DNA of 64,000 nt from an uncultured Flavobacterium sp. (GCF_963422545.1 NZ_OY730260.1:1-64000); one strand, 5' to 3'; positions 8,854 to 17,183 are shown, numbered from the stretch's first letter. The notes: generated by a model not told the origin, from the sequence alone. A program made the numbers and translations.

Positions 8854-9225
8854 TTATATTTTTTTGTAGACATTGCTTAATTTCAAAGCAACAGTGTCGT
8901 TAAAATAAGTCGTGTTTTTTACTTTAACCAAATCATCTTCGGTTGTTGTAATATCAAGTTCTAAACGCAATTCTGGAGTAGCTTCAGGATTAATCAATGC
9001 CATAAACTTTACGTTGGCAAGTGTTTGAATCATCAAAGTACTTTTGGTAATTGCTTCTGTAAGTTCTTTAATAATCTGAATCATGCAAACACCCGGCATA
9101 ATTGGATTCCCCGGAAAATGACCATCGAAAACTTCATGTTTTTCGTTGATCAGAATCGCAATATTATATTTAGAATCTCCTGTTTTTTCTTCGGAAAGTA
9201 TTTTATAAAAATCTTTTAAAACCAT
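8854..9225 (-). CDS. FabZ/FabA-like hotdog protein, probable 3-hydroxyacyl-ACP dehydratase
   Basis: The 123-residue hotdog protein contains DGHFPGNPIMPGV (34-46), the classical FabZ active-site segment with His36. In FabZ the catalytic Glu falls four residues after PGV; here the aligned residue is Gln50 (PGVCMIQ), so the acid is not conserved in its usual place. It is of minimal FabZ length. Aryl polyene clusters encode dehydratases for the repeated beta-hydroxyacyl dehydration steps, and this may be one, or a hotdog protein with another role in the complex. It lies 6 bp below the beta-barrel gene. Confidence 0.75.
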   Translation of the reverse strand: MVLKDFYKILSEEKTGDSKYNIAILINEKHEVFDGHFPGNPIMPGVCMIQIIKELTEAITKSTLMIQTLANVKFMALINPEATPELRLELDITTTEDDLVKVKNTTYFNDTVALKLSNVYKKI

Positions 9226-9231
9226 AATTTT

Positions 9232-9843
9232 TTATTTACCAAAAGGATAAGAAATGCCTAATTGAAAGCTAACATTTGTATTGTAATCTCCAAACCAATA
9301 ATCTTGATTATTGCCGTTACTTCCGTAATAATCGCTGTTTAAAACATCAATTAAACCTTTCTTGAAACGTGCTTCAAAAGTTAATCCTGAAGGTAATCTA
9401 TATGCAATACCCGTAACAAAAGCTAAATCGACATCAGAGTTTACGTAGAGTAAATTATCTCGCAATCTAAAATCTAAAGTTGGACCAACCTGAAACTGAA
9501 AACCACCATTAAAGGTAAATTTATTAATCATAGCAATAGAAAGATAGTCGATTTCTAAATCTCTGGATTGAATAGTATTAACACCATTATAATTAATAAA
9601 AGTCTTAACATTATTTGAACCTTGTTGACTAAATGTAATTTCAGGCTGCAAAGTGTAAACTTTCGTTAATTTGATTTCACCGAAACCACCGATATAAAAA
9701 TCAGGTTTATAGCTTGAACGTGTTTGCGAAAAGGTAGAAAATGAAACTCCGGCTCTCAAACCCGGTTTAAAAGTAACTTGCGCTTGTATTTGATGTAATA
9801 CAAAAAAAGCTACTAAGGCGATGTATATTTTTTTTGAATTCAA
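9232..9843 (-). CDS. Outer-membrane beta-barrel protein (porin family), copy 1
   Basis: The 203-residue protein has an N-terminal signal peptide ending near VLHQIQAQ, then alternating beta-strand sequence typical of the PF13568-type Bacteroidetes small barrels (KPGLRAGVSFSTF, GGFGEIKLTKVYTLQPEITFSQQG, and a C-terminal SFQLGISYPFGK ending in a barrel strand). It is about the usual length for these 8-strand barrels. It is paralogous to the next gene upstream (9849-10457), and the order suggests a tandem duplication. Its place inside the pigment operon suggests an envelope role, since flexirubins reside in the outer membrane; this is inference. Confidence 0.8.
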   Translation of the reverse strand: MNSKKIYIALVAFFVLHQIQAQVTFKPGLRAGVSFSTFSQTRSSYKPDFYIGGFGEIKLTKVYTLQPEITFSQQGSNNVKTFINYNGVNTIQSRDLEIDYLSIAMINKFTFNGGFQFQVGPTLDFRLRDNLLYVNSDVDLAFVTGIAYRLPSGLTFEARFKKGLIDVLNSDYYGSNGNNQDYWFGDYNTNVSFQLGISYPFGK

Positions 9844-9848
9844 AATGT

Positions 9849-10457
9849 TTATTTTACTTTAAATGTATAACTGATACCAATTTGAAAAACCTTATTCAAA
9901 ATAACATTATCATAGTAATAATTACTAGAAGTGTCAATACCTTCATAACCATATATATCAATTAACCCTTGTTTGAATCGTGCTTCAAAAGATAATCCGT
10001 TTGGCAAAGAATATCCAACACCACCAACCAAAGCAAAGTCAACACCAGCAGGATTGTATTCGTATGTAGGGAAGTTATCATCCGTTTTAATATCCAATGA
10101 CGGACCACCTAAGATATGAAATCCAGTTCCTCCAATATGAAATTTAGCAACAGCTCCTAATGACAAATAATTTAAATTATAATTAGTTGAACGATATCCA
10201 TATCCTCCTATCAAATAGTCGTGTACTTGAGCACCTTGTCTGGTATAGGTTAATTCAGGTTGCAGTGTAAAATATTTATTAAATCTTATAGCTACAAAAC
10301 CACCAACATAAAAATCTGTTTTTGAGTCACTAGTTTCAAAATTGGTAAAACTTGAAACATTTAAACCTCCACGAATTCCCGGGCTAACTCTCACTTGTGC
10401 ATTTGATGTTATAATTCCGATAAACAAAACAAAGGCAATTACGGTTATTTTTCTCAT
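9849..10457 (-). CDS. Outer-membrane beta-barrel protein (porin family), copy 2
   Basis: The 202-residue paralogue of the neighbouring barrel shares the same landmarks: a signal peptide (IITSNAQ), PGIRGGLNVSSF, DFYVGGFVAIRFNKYFTLQPELTYTRQGAQ, LPNGLSFEARFKQGLIDIYG, and the C-terminal FQIGISYTFK strand. The two genes are 5 bp apart. The pair differs mainly in surface loops, as expected for duplicated barrels. A structural or receptor role in the outer membrane is likely; no substrate can be read from the sequence. Confidence 0.8.
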   Translation of the reverse strand: MRKITVIAFVLFIGIITSNAQVRVSPGIRGGLNVSSFTNFETSDSKTDFYVGGFVAIRFNKYFTLQPELTYTRQGAQVHDYLIGGYGYRSTNYNLNYLSLGAVAKFHIGGTGFHILGGPSLDIKTDDNFPTYEYNPAGVDFALVGGVGYSLPNGLSFEARFKQGLIDIYGYEGIDTSSNYYYDNVILNKVFQIGISYTFKVK

Positions 10458-10494
10458 TTTTGATTTGATTTAAGTTTAGGTTTAGATTAAGTTT

Positions 10495-11130
10495 TTACTC
10501 TGATTTAAAATAGTTTAACTCAATTTTTAACTTGATATTCTGATGAATAATCTGAATTTTCTCCGCAAAAATATTGTTTTCTGAACTAAAAAACAGCGTT
10601 ATTTTTTCTTTTGTTTTAGATGCATTAACAACTTTCTCTAATTTCGACCCATTTTTAGAAATAAAAAGATAATTATCGCGGTTTCCATCTGCTGATTTAT
10701 AGATGTTATCGGTCTCATTTTCGAATTGTTCCTGAATCAAATATTCCTTTTTAAGAAGCAAACGAAAATCTTCGGTTAAAGTGTTTATCAAAATTTTTCG
10801 ATCTAATTCTGAAACAATCGAGTTGACTTTAAAAGTCTTTTCAGAAATTTCAAAATCTAACAATTTGTTACCAAATTCGGTTGTAAAAACAACACGATGT
10901 GTAGTGTCGTTTATTTTCTTGGCGATAAAAATTCCGGTCAATTCATGACCATAAACTGTAATGTTGGTTTTATAAACATAATCAGTTTTTGAGTCTGTAA
11001 AATAAGGAACCTGATAAGACGTTTTGTCTAGTTTTTTGGGCGTATAATTTTTTGTGACCGAGCCACAAGAAACTAAAACTAATGCTACAAGGCAATTAAT
11101 TATTAAAAACTGAATCGTCGATTTTTGCAT
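10495..11130 (-). CDS. Lipoprotein of the pigment export set (DUF3261/LolB-like in outline)
   Basis: The 211-residue protein has a lipoprotein signal with lipobox VLVSCG. The centre reads 'ITVYGHELTGIFIAKKI ... VVFTTEFGNKLLDFE', which resembles the LolB/DUF3261-type outer-membrane lipoproteins of aryl polyene clusters; the similarity is by eye and partial. Its start overlaps the end of the LolA-like gene by 35 bp, which supports joint function: a LolA-like carrier could hand lipid or pigment cargo to this lipoprotein. It is followed after 37 bp by the two barrel genes. Confidence 0.6.
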   Translation of the reverse strand: MQKSTIQFLIINCLVALVLVSCGSVTKNYTPKKLDKTSYQVPYFTDSKTDYVYKTNITVYGHELTGIFIAKKINDTTHRVVFTTEFGNKLLDFEISEKTFKVNSIVSELDRKILINTLTEDFRLLLKKEYLIQEQFENETDNIYKSADGNRDNYLFISKNGSKLEKVVNASKTKEKITLFFSSENNIFAEKIQIIHQNIKLKIELNYFKSE

Positions 11131-11722
11131 TGATCACTTTATTTTTAAGTACAATTCGGGTATAATCTTCAGATGATTCCAGTAGTTTAACTTGTACAAC
11201 TGTGGCTTCTTCTTTATCAAAAGTCAGTTCGATTTGTTTGATGTATTTTTTCAGCGTAGCATCTTTCGGAACAAATTTCGCAAGATTTTGCCCTTTTAGT
11301 TTAAAGTACGAAATTGTAAATTCTTTGTCGTCAAACATATTTCCGCTCACGCTGCCCACAATCAATTTATTAATGCGGCCAAAGATTTTACTGTTGCCAA
11401 TATCGACTGCACTTTTCTTTCCTTCGTCGTTAATCAGGATTTTTCCGTTTTTAAAAACAATACTATAATTATATGGTTTTTTATATTGCCATTGAAGAAG
11501 GGATGGTTCTTTAAAAACCATTTTTCCCGAAGTTTCAATATCTTTTGACAAAAAATCTAAATGTTTATACTGAACAAAATCAGTACTTAAAGTTTTGATT
11601 TTTTTAGCAACAACATTTACATCTTGTTTAAAAGACGCAATTTCTGCATCGGTCATTTTTTGTTCCTGAGCAAACAAATTGCCTGAAATAAATAGAATTA
11701 AGAGTGCTATTTTAGTTTTCAT
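11096..11722 (-). CDS. LolA-like periplasmic outer-membrane lipoprotein carrier
   Basis: From the ATG at 11722 the product has a clean signal peptide (MKTKIALLILFISGNLFAQ) and about 190 mature residues with the LolA pattern: ...LSTDFVQYKHLDFL, SGKMVFKEPSLLQWQYKKPYNYSIVFKNGKILI, and later strands with IELTFDKEEATVVQV. A further 15 upstream codons are open but would hide the signal peptide, so 11722 is the better start. LolA-like proteins occur in aryl polyene clusters and are thought to ferry the pigment or its lipid across the periplasm. The 3' end overlaps the lipoprotein gene by 35 bp. Confidence 0.8.
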   Translation of the reverse strand: MKTKIALLILFISGNLFAQEQKMTDAEIASFKQDVNVVAKKIKTLSTDFVQYKHLDFLSKDIETSGKMVFKEPSLLQWQYKKPYNYSIVFKNGKILINDEGKKSAVDIGNSKIFGRINKLIVGSVSGNMFDDKEFTISYFKLKGQNLAKFVPKDATLKKYIKQIELTFDKEEATVVQVKLLESSEDYTRIVLKNKVINAKIDDSVFNN

Positions 11723-11752
11723 ATTTTTAAAAAAATGTGCTTTAATTTTTTT

Positions 11753-11803
11753 GGCCACAGATTTCACAGATTAAAATGATTAGAAAAATCCGTTTTATCC
11801 GCG
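11753..11803. repeat. Dispersed CACAGATT / ATCCGCG repeat overlapping a gene end
   Basis: The stretch reads GGCCACAGATTTCACAGATT ... AATCCGTTTTATCCGCG. It belongs to the same family as the copies at 17089, 24402, 43265 and 48642. Its right end supplies the stop codon and last codons (ERG) of the polysaccharide deacetylase gene. Confidence 0.6.
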
Positions 11804-12580
11804 TTCAATCTCATAAGCTTTAAGATTCAAAAGTTCTTCAACCGAAATCACTTCATAATTGTTTTGCTGTAAAAATTGCAAAAATTGTTCCAATACTAAA
11901 ACAGAGTGTGATCCCGTATCGTGCAAAAGTACAATTCCGCCGGGAGAAACACGTTTTATAATTCGATTGAAAATTAAATTTTGATTTTTTGTTCCGCCGT
12001 CAAGCGAACGAATACTCCAGCCAATAACTTTATGACCGGTTAGTTGCAAAGCTCTCCTGATCGATGGTGTCGTAACTCCATAAGGCGGACGAAAGAAGTT
12101 GATTTTTTTTGAGGTAAATTTTTCCAGAAGGATATCTGTTTTCTGAAGTTCTTCGGTTATTTTTTTTGCATTATAAAAATCGAAAAAAGGAGAATGACTG
12201 TACGAATGATTTCCAACCAAATGACCTTCGGCTATAATTTGTTTTACGATTTCAGGATGTGATTCGATATTTTTTCCAATGCAGAAAAAAGTCGCTTTTG
12301 CATTATATTTTTTTAGCAGTTTTAAAACATCTAAAGTAAAAACACTCGGGCCATCATCAAAAGTAAGAGCGATTTTTTTCTCTGTTTCTAACGGATTATT
12401 GCAGAAAGCTTTTACATGATAATTGGATGAAATTCGAGAAGAACCAAAAGCATTTATTCCCAACCAAATCAAAATAATTGTTACAAACCACCCAAAATGT
12501 ATTGCAATATAAAAGTTCAGAAGAAATAATAAAAGCAATAAAAAGATAAAAAAGAGTGATATGTTTTTATGCGTTATCAT
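11795..12580 (-). CDS. Membrane-anchored NodB-type polysaccharide deacetylase
   Basis: The 261-residue protein has one or two N-terminal hydrophobic helices (about 8-45), then a NodB homology domain: TFDDGPS (73-79, with Asp75/Asp76), H125 and H129 in NHSYSH (zinc ligands), FFRPPYG (catalytic Arg region) and a late IVLLHDTG motif. Those are the conserved motifs of carbohydrate esterase family 4, so metal-dependent N- or O-deacetylation outside the cytoplasm is expected. Its ATG overlaps the stop of the ketosynthase-like gene by 4 bp, so it belongs to the operon. What it deacetylates in the pigment pathway is not evident. Confidence 0.85.
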   Translation of the reverse strand: MITHKNISLFFIFLLLLLFLLNFYIAIHFGWFVTIILIWLGINAFGSSRISSNYHVKAFCNNPLETEKKIALTFDDGPSVFTLDVLKLLKKYNAKATFFCIGKNIESHPEIVKQIIAEGHLVGNHSYSHSPFFDFYNAKKITEELQKTDILLEKFTSKKINFFRPPYGVTTPSIRRALQLTGHKVIGWSIRSLDGGTKNQNLIFNRIIKRVSPGGIVLLHDTGSHSVLVLEQFLQFLQQNNYEVISVEELLNLKAYEIERG

Positions 12581-13638
12581 TTTGAAAGTAACGTAAAACT
12601 ATGATTTTTCCCGTTTAATTGATTGTACAATAAAATGGTATTATACGCTGGTTTTTCAATAGAATTTACTTTTATAATTTCTGGAATTTCCTGAGTTCTG
12701 ATTACTTTTGAAGCCATCCATAAAGCAAAAGCCGAAGCCGTATCATATTCGCCGCTCAAATGTTTATAATACAATTGAGGCGTTTTTGCGAAAGCATTTT
12801 CAGTCAGATTTTTGTAATAAGAATCAAAAGTGATGTTGCCATCCAAACCTAAAACCACTGCGTCAATATCTGAAATTTGTAAATTATTGGCGTTTAAAAA
12901 ATTAATTATTTCTTTTTCGACTTCGTTTTCTTCCAGCGTATTTTTAATTTCAACATCTAGAACCTGAGCATAAGTGGTGTCTTTTTTTTCATTTTCTAGA
13001 ACAAAAAAACTCGCTCCTTCACCAAAAATAGCCCCTGTCGAAGTTGGATTTAAAACGTCGTAAGGTTCATTTCCATCTTGTTTGATTCGACCTATCAGTT
13101 TAAAAAGTGATGTTGTGTAGTCGCCATTTTCGTCAATTCCACCAACTAAAATAGAATTGGCTTCGTTTTCCTGGATTTGCATTTTAGCATCTAAAAGTGC
13201 CGACTCAAAAGAAACAGCTCCGTTTACATACGTAAAATTATACCCTTTGCATTGCAATGACAAAGCAATTTGAGCACCAACGGTATTATGCGTCGATTGT
13301 ATAAACGAAGTTGGTGTCAAGAATTCTTCGTTATTGTCGAGAATATTTTTCAGGAATTTTTCAGAATCTTCAATGCATCCCAAACCTGTTCCGGTAATGA
13401 TGGCATCTACATTTTTAAGTTGTGCATCTTTTAAGGCTAATGCCGAAGCTACGATTCCGTTTTTTACTCCTTTTGCCATTCTTCGAATTGCAGCCGGTGT
13501 AATAAAATCTTTGTAAACCGGAGCAACTATTGAAAATACAGTCTCATTTTGATTACAAACAGCTTCTTCTAAAAAAACAGTATCAAATGTCTTTTGTGCC
13601 GAAATACAACCTACTCCATTTATATATGTCTTTCTCAT
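12577..13638 (-). CDS. Ketosynthase-fold protein without active-site Cys (chain-length-factor-like)
   Basis: The 353-residue protein keeps the thiolase fold of FabF-type enzymes (MRKTYINGVGCIS at the start, FIQSTHNTVGAQIALSLQ at 113-130, GAIFGEGASFFVLE later). The nucleophile site reads NGAVSFESA (139-147), with Val142 in place of Cys, and the usual HGTxTP histidine motif is replaced by LGLDGN. It therefore cannot condense on its own. In aryl polyene and type II polyketide systems such a partner forms a heterodimer with an active ketosynthase. It abuts the 13638 ketosynthase with a 1-bp overlap, its most likely partner. Confidence 0.85.
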   Translation of the reverse strand: MRKTYINGVGCISAQKTFDTVFLEEAVCNQNETVFSIVAPVYKDFITPAAIRRMAKGVKNGIVASALALKDAQLKNVDAIITGTGLGCIEDSEKFLKNILDNNEEFLTPTSFIQSTHNTVGAQIALSLQCKGYNFTYVNGAVSFESALLDAKMQIQENEANSILVGGIDENGDYTTSLFKLIGRIKQDGNEPYDVLNPTSTGAIFGEGASFFVLENEKKDTTYAQVLDVEIKNTLEENEVEKEIINFLNANNLQISDIDAVVLGLDGNITFDSYYKNLTENAFAKTPQLYYKHLSGEYDTASAFALWMASKVIRTQEIPEIIKVNSIEKPAYNTILLYNQLNGKNHSFTLLSK

Positions 13639-14834
13639 TAGCTTTTAGAAAATATAAGAGTTGAACAATTTCCTCCAAAACCAAAAGAGTTGGATAAAAC
13701 GTGCTCGATATTTTTCATTTTTAAAGAAGTTTGTGGCTTCAGATTAAATTCTTCCATCGGAGTTTCAAAATTCAAATTCGGGTAAACCACACTATTCTGA
13801 ATTGCCAAAACACTATAAACGGCTTCAATTGCTGCAGCTGCTGCTAAAGTATGCCCCGTAAAAGGTTTGGTAGAACTAAAATCAGGAACTTTTTGATTGC
13901 CATAAATTCGGAGTAAAGCTCTTCCTTCAGACAAATCATTGTTAGGAGTTGCTGTTCCGTGAACGTTGATGTAATCAATTTCACTTGGTCGTAAACCCGA
14001 AACTTCAAAAGCTTTTTTCATAGCCAAATAAGCGCCATCTCCATTTTCAGAAGAAGCAGTCTGGTGAAAAGCATCATTTGCATTGCCATAACCTGAAACA
14101 CGAGCCAAAACTTTTTTGTTTTGTTTTTCAACGATTTCATCAGATTCTAAAACCAAATATGCAGCGGCTTCGCCCAGATTTAGTCCTTTCCGGTTATTGT
14201 CAAAAGGTTTGTTGTAATCGTCAGATAAAATCATCAAAGTCTTAAATCCGTTGATGGTGAATTTTGCCAAGGCATCAGTTCCGCCAACAATTACACGATC
14301 CAGTTTTCCGTTTTTAATTAAACGCGCACCCAACATAATTGAGTTTGCTGCAGATGAACAAGCGGTACTTATAGTCGTAACCATTCCTTTTAGACCCAAT
14401 TCTTCAGCAATCTTTTCGGCAACATCGCCGCCGTCATGACAACTAATATATTTAACGAGTTCAGGATCTTTAAAATAATTGTAATAATGCTTTTCGGTCA
14501 TATCCATTCCGCCTACACTAGTAGCTGAAATAAGTCCGGTTTTGAATTCGTTTATCGACGTAATTCCGGCATTTTTAACGGCTTGTTTAGCAGCAAATGC
14601 ACCAATCATAGCCGTTCTCGAAAAGTTATTATCCTCAGCAAGTTGCAATTCGCTGATTAATTCGGCGTTGGTTTTTTTAATTTCTCCAACCTTAATAATA
14701 TCCACATGAACCGTCGAAATATTTTCGATGCGAGTTATGGCAACTTTATTTTCGATTAACGAAATAAAATTTTCCTCGACTGAATTTCCAATCGAAGAGA
14801 TAATTCCCATTCCCGTTATTGCAACACCTTTCAT
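13638..14834 (-). CDS. Beta-ketoacyl-ACP synthase (FabF/aryl polyene KS type)
   Basis: Read from the ATG at 14834 (MKGVAITGMGIIS) the 398-residue enzyme has the full triad: Cys159 in STACSSA, His292 in HGTATP, His328 in PFTGHT, plus Lys323. An upstream in-frame start at 14918 would add 28 residues encoded by a repeat-rich stretch and is unlikely. The enzyme would extend the aryl polyene chain with malonyl units on an ACP. It overlaps the cysteine-less partner by 1 bp, the arrangement typical of a KS/chain-length-factor pair. Confidence 0.9.
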   Translation of the reverse strand: MKGVAITGMGIISSIGNSVEENFISLIENKVAITRIENISTVHVDIIKVGEIKKTNAELISELQLAEDNNFSRTAMIGAFAAKQAVKNAGITSINEFKTGLISATSVGGMDMTEKHYYNYFKDPELVKYISCHDGGDVAEKIAEELGLKGMVTTISTACSSAANSIMLGARLIKNGKLDRVIVGGTDALAKFTINGFKTLMILSDDYNKPFDNNRKGLNLGEAAAYLVLESDEIVEKQNKKVLARVSGYGNANDAFHQTASSENGDGAYLAMKKAFEVSGLRPSEIDYINVHGTATPNNDLSEGRALLRIYGNQKVPDFSSTKPFTGHTLAAAAAIEAVYSVLAIQNSVVYPNLNFETPMEEFNLKPQTSLKMKNIEHVLSNSFGFGGNCSTLIFSKS

Positions 14835-14836
14835 TT

Positions 14837-14962
14837 TTAGACTTCTTAGATTATTAGATATTAGACTTCTTAGATTTTTGGACTTGCTTAAATTTTGCGT
14901 TTTCTGGATTTTAGACAATCCTGTCTAAGTTGTCTAAAAATCTAAGCAAGTCTAAGTAGTCT
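14837..14962. repeat. TAGACTTCTTAGAT / TCTAAG inverted repeat cluster
   Basis: The 126-bp gap between the ketosynthase and ACP genes is built from repeated TAGACTTCTTAGAT-like and, in opposite orientation, AAATCTAAGCAAGTCTAAGTAGTCTA-like words. The two halves can pair into a long imperfect hairpin. No promoter or gene is obvious in it. Confidence 0.55.
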
Positions 14963-15218
14963 ATTTAGTTCTGTTCGTCTGAATATATGCAGCCATAGTT
15001 TCTATAGACTGAAAAATAGATTTTCCTTCTTTTGGGTCAACCAGTTTAATTCCGTAATCTTTATCAAGAATCACGATCAATTCAAGTGCATCAATTGAGT
15101 CTAAACCTAAACCATCTCCAAACAAAGGATCGTTATCAGCAATGTCTTCGATTACGATATCTTCAAGATTTAAAGTGCTAATGATTTTGTTTTTTAATTC
15201 TTCTTTTAATGCTTCCAT
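14961..15218 (-). CDS. Acyl carrier protein (first)
   Basis: The 85-residue acidic protein has the 4'-phosphopantetheine site GLGLDSIDALEL with Ser41, in a standard ACP four-helix context. It would carry the growing polyene. It lies 2 bp below the 15221 gene and upstream of the KS/partner pair. A second ACP (25497) is in the same cluster, so the two may serve different branches, polyene and resorcinol or different chain lengths. Confidence 0.92.
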   Translation of the reverse strand: MEALKEELKNKIISTLNLEDIVIEDIADNDPLFGDGLGLDSIDALELIVILDKDYGIKLVDPKEGKSIFQSIETMAAYIQTNRTK

Positions 15219-15220
15219 GC

Positions 15221-15838
15221 TTATTTATTATATAATGTATTGATATTTTCGTTTGTATATTTTGTGCTTTCTTCTTTACTAATAGTGCAAAGAAAAGCTT
15301 TGTAATTGTCATTAAAAAATTCGATCCAACCACAAAGAACCACGTCAGCCTTATTTGTATTCAGCAAAATATCTGAATAGCTCGACATAAATTCAGTGTT
15401 AAAGGCATCAAATATAAAGAAAGAATTTTCACTTTTCAGCTGATGGCGAATACTTATTTCTCCCAGACAAATATTTGGCAGTGTATAAACAAAAACTGCC
15501 GGGCTTGGATAATAGTTTTCTTTATCTGAAATAGATTCCTGATACTTTATATCAGTATCTAAACTCGATGATTTATTAGCCAAAACCAAAGCAATATTAT
15601 TTTCTTGTTCACCTGAAGTTATCGGACTCAAAAGTAGTTCTGATCCCAAAAAAGCCAATTTGCTCAAAGCATCCATTTTGAAAAACTTCGGGTATTGAAT
15701 ATCGAAATTACGATACGCTTGTTTAGAAAAATCAGCAAAATCAGTTGGTTCAATTTTGAATATAGAAGTTCCGTTCAAAACAATTTCGTTGTTTTGGATG
15801 GTGATATAGGATTGTATGTAGGTTTTGTTTTGAGTCAT
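15221..15838 (-). CDS. Short beta-ketoacyl synthase-like protein (ketoacyl-synt_2 type)
   Basis: The 205-residue protein is about half a ketosynthase. It contains YPSPAVFVYTLPNICLGEIS (about 109-128), which matches the 'SPxxFxxSxxNAxxGxxSI' segment of the PF13723-type ketosynthase N-terminal-like domain found in aryl polyene clusters. No Cys nucleophile motif and no HGT motif are present. It sits between the ACP and the 15918 ketosynthase genes. A structural or chain-length partner role is likely; catalysis is not. Confidence 0.7.
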   Translation of the reverse strand: MTQNKTYIQSYITIQNNEIVLNGTSIFKIEPTDFADFSKQAYRNFDIQYPKFFKMDALSKLAFLGSELLLSPITSGEQENNIALVLANKSSSLDTDIKYQESISDKENYYPSPAVFVYTLPNICLGEISIRHQLKSENSFFIFDAFNTEFMSSYSDILLNTNKADVVLCGWIEFFNDNYKAFLCTISKEESTKYTNENINTLYNK

Positions 15839-15865
15839 TATTTTAATTTAACACTAATTCCACAA

Positions 15866-15933
15866 ATTAGCACGAATTGATTTTGGTTTTTAAATTACAC
15901 TAATTAATCCGTGAAAATTAGTGCAATTCGTGT
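15866..15933. repeat. Inverted repeat CACGAATTG ... CAATTCGTG
   Basis: Left arm CACGAATTG and right arm CAATTCGTG flank a 47-bp AT-rich centre with ACTAATT words. The right arm lies within the end of the following ketosynthase gene, so the repeat supplies its last codons. A related copy is at 17150-17178. Confidence 0.5.
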
Positions 15934-17069
15934 TTCACTTTCTCAAAAATTACAGCCGTATTACAACCGCCAAAACCAGAAGCTGTTTTCAGGAAAAATT
16001 CAATATTTCTCTTTTCATTTTTCTTAATAACATTTATAGCTTCGCTCACACCAATCTCATCAAAACCTTTCGATTCAAAAAGTATATTTTGATTTGCTGA
16101 TTCAATTGCAATTACGGTTTCTAATAATCCCGAAGCGCCTAATGTATGACCGTAAAATCCTTTTAAACTATTTATAGGAACGTTTTGTAAATCTAAACGA
16201 TTTAAAGCAATCGCTTCCATTTCGTCATTAAATGGAGTTGCGGTTCCGTGTGCTGAAATGTAATCGATTTTATCTGAATTGATTTGAGCTTCTTTCATCG
16301 CATTCTGAATACTCCTGAACAAACCTTCGCCTGTTCTTGACGGACCCGAAATATGATTGGCATCGTTTATCGAACTGTCTCCAATAACTTTTATTTTAGC
16401 GTTTTTGGCTTCCGCCGAAACTAAAACTGCTGCGGTTGCTTCGCCTAAACTTACACCGGTTCTGTTTTTAGAATAGGGTTTACAAGGCAAATTGCTCATG
16501 GCTTGAAAAGCATTAAAACCAGATAAAACAAACTCTGAAACTTCGTCACCGGCAACAACAAAAACATTGTCATAAAGCTCAGATTGCACCATTCTTTTGG
16601 CAACAGAAACAGCTAGAATTCCCGAAACACAAGCATTTGAAACTACAATTGGCTGTGTTTTAAACCCAAAGTAATCCGCAATATTTTTAGCTAAAACATC
16701 TAAATGTGCATTATTAAAACTTTCTTCTGAACCATTTTTTAATGCCGTAACATTTCCTTTTGTGGTCGAAAGTATAAAAGCAGTTTTCGAATTTAATTCA
16801 ATTCCGGAACTTTTGATAATCGGCTCTAAAGCCAAAATCATCATTTTCTCTAAACGGGAATATTTTGTATCAGTGCTAATTTTCTCAAAAGCACTGTTTA
16901 TTTTTTCATCATGAATGATTGAAGCATAAAATGAGTTTGGCATTAAAGAAATGTCATTATGAAACTGAATGCCGGAATCACCACGAAGAATAGCTTCAAC
17001 ATTCGATTCGATATCAAAACCTAAGGGCGTGATACAATTGGTTTCGGTGATATATACTTCTCTTAACAT
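15918..17069 (-). CDS. Beta-ketoacyl-ACP synthase (second complete KS)
   Basis: The 383-residue enzyme carries Cys147 (SNACVSG), His274 (SAHGTATP) and His308 (FYGHTLGASG) with Lys303, a complete condensing triad. It starts at MLREVYITETNCITPLG, close to the fold's first strand. Its C-terminal residues come from a dispersed repeat. It has 113 bp of repeat-filled space upstream, so it may begin a sub-operon with the short KS-like gene and ACP behind it. It is one of three active KS genes in the locus; a role in initiating or extending the aryl polyene chain is inferred. Confidence 0.88.
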   Translation of the reverse strand: MLREVYITETNCITPLGFDIESNVEAILRGDSGIQFHNDISLMPNSFYASIIHDEKINSAFEKISTDTKYSRLEKMMILALEPIIKSSGIELNSKTAFILSTTKGNVTALKNGSEESFNNAHLDVLAKNIADYFGFKTQPIVVSNACVSGILAVSVAKRMVQSELYDNVFVVAGDEVSEFVLSGFNAFQAMSNLPCKPYSKNRTGVSLGEATAAVLVSAEAKNAKIKVIGDSSINDANHISGPSRTGEGLFRSIQNAMKEAQINSDKIDYISAHGTATPFNDEMEAIALNRLDLQNVPINSLKGFYGHTLGASGLLETVIAIESANQNILFESKGFDEIGVSEAINVIKKNEKRNIEFFLKTASGFGGCNTAVIFEKVKHELH

Positions 17070-17088
17070 TTTATGATTTTTTTCTGGC

Positions 17089-17178
17089 TGCCAAATGGGC
17101 CACAGATTTTACAGATTAAACGGATTAACGCGGATTTTCTATTTTATAATTCGTGAAAATTGGTGTAATTAGTGGCTA
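17089..17178. repeat. Dispersed CACAGATT / CGGATTAA repeat
   Basis: The gap between the thioesterase and ketosynthase genes reads GGGCCACAGATTTTACAGATT, CGGATTAACGCGGATTTT and then an AATTCGTGAAAATTGGTG tail. It is a long copy of the repeat family seen at 11753, 24402, 43265 and 48642 combined with the ATTCGTG type of 15866. Confidence 0.6.
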
Positions 17179-17183
17179 AAACT

